Below, one piece after another: positions 4,924-8,023 of a stretch of DNA of 8,023 nucleotides. Position numbers and translations under genes: made by a program. The notes below the pieces were generated by a model. The model saw nothing but the letters and a program-made list of their open reading frames with translations. It ran no database searches and was not told the DNA's origin. Positions within the stretch are counted from its first letter, which is position 1; every line of letters begins with the position of its first letter. The stretch is from Lawsonibacter sp. Its GTDB lineage: Bacteria; Bacillota; Clostridia; Oscillospirales; Oscillospiraceae. The stretch is taken from assembly GCA_022793355.1 (NCBI GenBank), contig JAAWCR010000183.1, positions 1-8,023 of the forward strand, written 5' to 3'.

Positions 4924-6441
4924 ATGCAGGAAGGCGCGGTATTGGAAATGCGCGGCATCTGCAAATACTTTCCGGGCGTACGCGCCCTCCAGGATGTGGA
5001 TTTTACCCTGCGGGAGGGAGAGGTCCATGCCCTGATGGGGGAAAACGGCGCGGGCAAGTCCACGCTAATCAAGGTTCTCACCGGCGTGTATCCCAAGGAC
5101 GGCGGCGAGGTCCATATCAAGGGCATCGAGGGCGCGGCGGTGATCCGCTCCCCACAGGACGCCCAGAACGCGGGCATCAGCACCGTCTATCAGGAGATTA
5201 CCCTATGCCCCAACCTGAGCGTGGCGGAGAATATGTACATAGGCCGCACCAAGGGGACCGTGACCAACTGGAAGGCTATGAACAGCGGAGCGGGAAAGAT
5301 TTTGCAGTCCCTTGGCATCCCCGCCAGCCCCACCCAGCAGCTGGGCACCTGTTCGATTGCCGTACAGCAGATGGTCGCCATTGCCCGGGCGGTGGACATG
5401 GAGTGCAAGGTACTCATTCTGGACGAGCCCACCTCCTCCCTGGACGAGCAGGAGGTGGTAAAGCTCTTCGGCCTGATGCGGGACCTGAAAGCCAAGGGGG
5501 TAGGCATCCTATTCGTTACCCACTTCCTGGAACAGGTCTACGAGGTCTGTGACCGGATCACCGTCCTCCGGGACGGCCAGCTGGTGGGTGAGTACATCAT
5601 TGAGGATCTGCCCCGGGTTCAGCTGGTCAGCAAGATGCTGGGCAAAGAGCTGGACGACATGGCCGATATCAAGAGCGAGATGGGGGGCGAGACCGTCAGC
5701 GCGGAGGGTTCCCCCGTACTGGAGGCGGAAGGCCTGTGCAGCAATGCGGGCATCAAGCCCTTCGACTTCTCCATCCGCAAGGGGGAGGTCAACGGCTTCA
5801 CCGGCCTGCTGGGCTCGGGGCGCAGCGAGTGCGTCCGGGCCATCTTCGGCGCGGACCACATCACCGGCGGCACGGTGAAGATGGACGGCCAGGAGGTCAA
5901 AATCAAAAAGCCTCTGGACGCTATGAAGTGCGGCATCGGCTATCTGCCCGAGGACCGGAAGGGCGACGGCATCGTGGGCGACCTGTCCGTTCGAGAGAAC
6001 ATTATCCTGGCGTACCAGGTGATGAAGGGCTTCTTCCGCCCCGTTTCCAGGGCCCAGGCCGAGGCCTTCGCCGACAACTATATCGAGCTGCTGGAGATTA
6101 AAACCGCCTCCTCCGACACCCCCATCAAATCACTGTCCGGCGGCAACCAGCAAAAGTGCATTCTGGCCCGCTGGCTGCTCACCGACCCCAAATACCTGAT
6201 TCTGGACGAACCTACCCGCGGCATCGACATCGGCACAAAAATCGAGATTCAGAAGCTGGTCCTCCGGCTGGCGGAGAAGGGCAAGAGCATTACCTTCATC
6301 TCCTCGGAGATTGACGAGATGCTGCGCACCTGCTCCCGGCTGATCGTCATGCGGGACCGGAAGGCCGTGGGCGAGCTCACTGGGGAGGACCTGACCCAGG
6401 CCAAGATTATGGCCACCATTGCAGGAGGTGATGAGGAATGA
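4924..6441 (+). CDS. ytfR: Sugar ABC transporter ATP-binding protein, two fused ATPase domains (YtfR/RbsA/MglA class)
   Basis: This cytoplasmic ATPase drives sugar import; its 505 residues are the usual length for the class. The first domain has Walker A GENGAGKST (39-47), a degenerate signature CSIAVQQ (143-149) and Walker B LILDEPTSSLD (164-174). The second has the reduced Walker A GLLGSGRSE (294-302) with no Lys, an intact LSGGNQQK (404-411) and Walker B LILDEPTRGID (425-435). One defective half of each ATP site is normal in this carbohydrate-uptake family, so it is not a sign of damage. The start ATG is supported by GGAGG (4910-4914) with a 9-base spacer. The stop TGA overlaps the next gene's ATG (ATGA, 6438-6441), so translation is probably coupled. 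The family is certain; the ytfR label rests on operon order and the neighbours. Confidence 0.93.
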   Translation: MQEGAVLEMRGICKYFPGVRALQDVDFTLREGEVHALMGENGAGKSTLIKVLTGVYPKDGGEVHIKGIEGAAVIRSPQDAQNAGISTVYQEITLCPNLSVAENMYIGRTKGTVTNWKAMNSGAGKILQSLGIPASPTQQLGTCSIAVQQMVAIARAVDMECKVLILDEPTSSLDEQEVVKLFGLMRDLKAKGVGILFVTHFLEQVYEVCDRITVLRDGQLVGEYIIEDLPRVQLVSKMLGKELDDMADIKSEMGGETVSAEGSPVLEAEGLCSNAGIKPFDFSIRKGEVNGFTGLLGSGRSECVRAIFGADHITGGTVKMDGQEVKIKKPLDAMKCGIGYLPEDRKGDGIVGDLSVRENIILAYQVMKGFFRPVSRAQAEAFADNYIELLEIKTASSDTPIKSLSGGNQQKCILARWLLTDPKYLILDEPTRGIDIGTKIEIQKLVLRLAEKGKSITFISSEIDEMLRTCSRLIVMRDRKAVGELTGEDLTQAKIMATIAGGDEE

Positions 6442-7550
6442 CAACCCCCGTGAAAAATCCCAAGTCCCGCGTGAAGCGGCCCGACGAGAGCCTGTTGAAA
6501 CGGCTCACCCGGCAGCAGCTGTTTATTCCCATCGCGGCGCTGACGCTGCTGGTCCTGTTCAACCTGATTGCTGATCCCAAATTTTTTGCGGTTACCATGA
6601 AGGAGAACAGTTTGGGCAACCCGGTGCTCAGCGGCAACATCATTTCCGTGCTGGACAACGCCTCAGAGCTGGTCATTCTGGCCATTGGCATGACGCTGGT
6701 GACCGCCTCCTCCGGCGGACAGGACATCAGCGTGGGCGCTACCATGACCATCGCCGGCAGCGTCATCCTGCGCCTGGTCTGCGCCGGTCAGGTCAACGCC
6801 GATACCATGCAGATGAATCTGTTCCTGGCGGTTTTCATCAGCATCGTGGTTAGCATGTGCTTTGGCGCCTTCAACGGCGCCCTGGTGGCCTACTTCAACA
6901 TCCAGCCTATGGTGGCCACCCTCATCATGTATACCGCCGGGCGGTCCATCGCCGCCTGGATCAACAACAACCAGCTGCCCATTATCAACGATGTGGCATT
7001 TAAGTACGCCGGAACCTTCCTTCCCGGCATCCCCGTGCCCACCCCCATCTTCATCACCCTCTTAATGGTCGCGGTATTTTGGCTGGTGCTGAAGTTTACC
7101 AACCTGGGGCTGTATACCCAGTCGGTGGGCATCAACCCCAACTCCTCCCGTCTCAACGGTCTGAACCCCAAGATGATCAAGCTGCTCACCTATGTGATTC
7201 TGGGTGTGTGTGTGGCGGTGGCCGGCTACATCCGGATCAGCCGCAGCGGATCCATCAACTACTCCCGCAACGCGGAGAACATCGAGATGGACGCCATTCT
7301 GGCAGTGGCTCTGGGGGGTAACGCTCTGTCCGGCGGCAAGTTCAATATCTATGGCTCTATTCTGGGCGCTTATGTAATCCAGTTCCTCACCACCACCCTC
7401 TACAAGTATGAGGTGCCCTCCACTGCCCTGCCCGCCTACAAGGCAGTGGTAGTGATCCTGCTGGTGGTGCTCAGCGCTCCGGTGGTGCGGGAAAAGCTGG
7501 CAAATAGGAAGAAAGCGTCCGCTAAGGCGACCGCAAAGGAGGTGTCCTGA
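6438..7550 (+). CDS. ytfT: Sugar ABC transporter permease (YtfT-like, first of two)
   Basis: This inner-membrane permease of the branched-chain/ribose type (BPD_transp_2) has 370 residues. It has a basic cytoplasmic N-terminus (1-27), many hydrophobic segments (for example about 28-45, 76-90, 128-152, 203-219, 248-264 and 334-348) and a Lys/Ala-rich C-terminal tail. Family landmarks are the conserved loop ASSGGQDISVGA (90-101), GINPNSSRLNGLN (231-243, like the GGNxxAARLSGI of RbsC) and AVALGGNALSGG (289-300). The loop reads GGQDISVG where relatives usually have GGIDLSVG, a mild peculiarity. The start has a full AGGAGGTGA (6423-6431) 6 bases upstream, inside the end of the ATPase gene, and overlaps its stop by 4 bases. 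It pairs with the next gene to form a heterodimeric channel, as in YtfT-YjfF and FruF-FruG. Substrate is not readable from this protein. Confidence 0.9.
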   Translation: MTTPVKNPKSRVKRPDESLLKRLTRQQLFIPIAALTLLVLFNLIADPKFFAVTMKENSLGNPVLSGNIISVLDNASELVILAIGMTLVTASSGGQDISVGATMTIAGSVILRLVCAGQVNADTMQMNLFLAVFISIVVSMCFGAFNGALVAYFNIQPMVATLIMYTAGRSIAAWINNNQLPIINDVAFKYAGTFLPGIPVPTPIFITLLMVAVFWLVLKFTNLGLYTQSVGINPNSSRLNGLNPKMIKLLTYVILGVCVAVAGYIRISRSGSINYSRNAENIEMDAILAVALGGNALSGGKFNIYGSILGAYVIQFLTTTLYKYEVPSTALPAYKAVVVILLVVLSAPVVREKLANRKKASAKATAKEVS

Positions 7551-7551
7551 C

Positions 7552-8023
7552 ATGCCCAAGGGAATCGCGGTTGATAAACAGGGACGTCTCAAGGGCGTCT
7601 CTATGAGCGACACCAATCTGCTGCTCACCATTACGGTGGTGGTCTTTTTCCTCCTGTATCTGTCCGCCATCCTGTTTCTGGGCGGCGGCTTCACCAAGCC
7701 ACAGAACTTCCTCAATATTTTGAACAACAACGCATCCCTGATCGTTCTCTCCTGTGGCATGAGCATCGTCATGATTACCGGCGGCATCGACATCAGCGTG
7801 GGCGCGGTCACCTGTTTGGTGTGTATGACCTGCGCGGTGAATCTGGAGAGCCAGGGCGGTAATATCTTTACGGCGATCCTCATCGGCCTGGGCATCGGCC
7901 TGGCCTTCGGCGTGGTGCAGGGCTTCCTGGTTGCCCATCTGGGCATTCAGCCCTTCATTATTTCCCTGGCGGGCATGTTCTTCGCCAAGGGCATGACCAC
8001 CATCGTCAGCAAGGAACCCATCC
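7552..8023 (+). CDS. yjfF: Second sugar ABC transporter permease (YjfF-like), 3' truncated by window edge
   Basis: The frame runs open to the right edge, showing 157 residues of an expected 320-340. It is a BPD_transp_2 permease: a short polar N-terminus with a hydrophobic helix from about 22 to 43, then LIVLSCGMSIVMITGGIDIS (63-82) containing the canonical GGIDISVG loop (77-84), another helix near 105-122, and QPFIISLAGMFFAKGM (133-148). The last stretch closely resembles E. coli YjfF (FIITLAGMFFLRG, from memory) more than RbsC or YtfT, which sets the order as ytfQ-R-T-yjfF. The ATG lies one base after the upstream stop and is preceded by AAAGGAGGTG (7535-7544) with a 7-base spacer, so the genes are co-transcribed. 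Later helices and any genes beyond are not visible. Confidence 0.9.
   Translation, partial: MPKGIAVDKQGRLKGVSMSDTNLLLTITVVVFFLLYLSAILFLGGGFTKPQNFLNILNNNASLIVLSCGMSIVMITGGIDISVGAVTCLVCMTCAVNLESQGGNIFTAILIGLGIGLAFGVVQGFLVAHLGIQPFIISLAGMFFAKGMTTIVSKEPI

Noticed and set aside
3720..5183. Long minus-strand frame (487 codons) opposite the binding-protein gene
   Set aside because: It runs through the transporter promoter region, a signal-peptide lipoprotein gene, the intercistronic hairpin and the ATPase start. Its low-complexity Gly/Val/His repeats are a shadow of third-position bias.
5350..5370. Inactive ATPase because of the degenerate signature and missing Walker A lysine
   Set aside because: Paired degenerate and intact half-sites are normal for the RbsA/MglA/YtfR class, so the protein should be functional.
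7062..7946. Minus-strand frame opposite the two permease genes
   Set aside because: It spans the junction of two clearly coding permease genes on the plus strand. It has no family resemblance.

Overview
This window looks like chromosomal DNA of a GC-rich member of the Bacillota, most likely an Oscillospiraceae-type gut Clostridium (Flavonifractor or Oscillibacter-like). That placement is inference. It rests on strong AGGAGG-type ribosome binding sites, a clostridial-type pyruvate phosphate dikinase, a Bacillus-type AraR regulator, strong G/C preference at third codon positions, and a sharply AT-rich intergenic region.

Layout. (1) 1-1853, plus strand: the C-terminal two thirds of pyruvate phosphate dikinase (ppdK), cut by the left edge. 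(2) 1854-2158: a convergent intergenic stretch with a small imperfect hairpin, a perfect 36-bp palindrome (1917-1952) that probably terminates transcription from both sides, and a doubtful 49-codon ORF or gene remnant. (3) 2159-3226, minus strand: an AraR-type repressor, a GntR winged helix fused to a LacI-type sugar-sensing domain. (4) 3227-3776: an AT-rich divergent control region. It has a well-formed promoter on each side and recurring GTACAAAT boxes at both promoters, plus a cre-like site, two terminator-like hairpins on the plus strand, a tandem repeat and a long AT-rich inverted repeat. (5) 3777 to the right edge, plus strand: a four-gene sugar ABC transporter operon of the YtfQRT-YjfF/FruEKFG class. 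Its order is substrate-binding lipoprotein, double-domain ATPase, permease, second permease (cut by the right edge). A 14-bp perfect hairpin lies between the first two genes, and the last three genes overlap or nearly abut.

How it works together (inference): AraR senses L-arabinose or a related sugar. Without sugar it binds the GTACAAAT boxes, shutting off its own gene and the transporter. With sugar, the lipoprotein captures the pentose or furanose outside the membrane and the two-permease, one-ATPase core imports it. The intercistronic hairpin probably keeps binding protein expression above that of the membrane complex. ppdK is a central-metabolism neighbour and is separated by a terminator.

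I do not see a novel defence, mobile or RNA-guided system. The most interesting material is regulatory: the pairing of a Bacillus-type AraR with a YtfQRT-class transporter, the unusual arrangement of its candidate operators, and the unexplained structure in the 550-bp divergent region.
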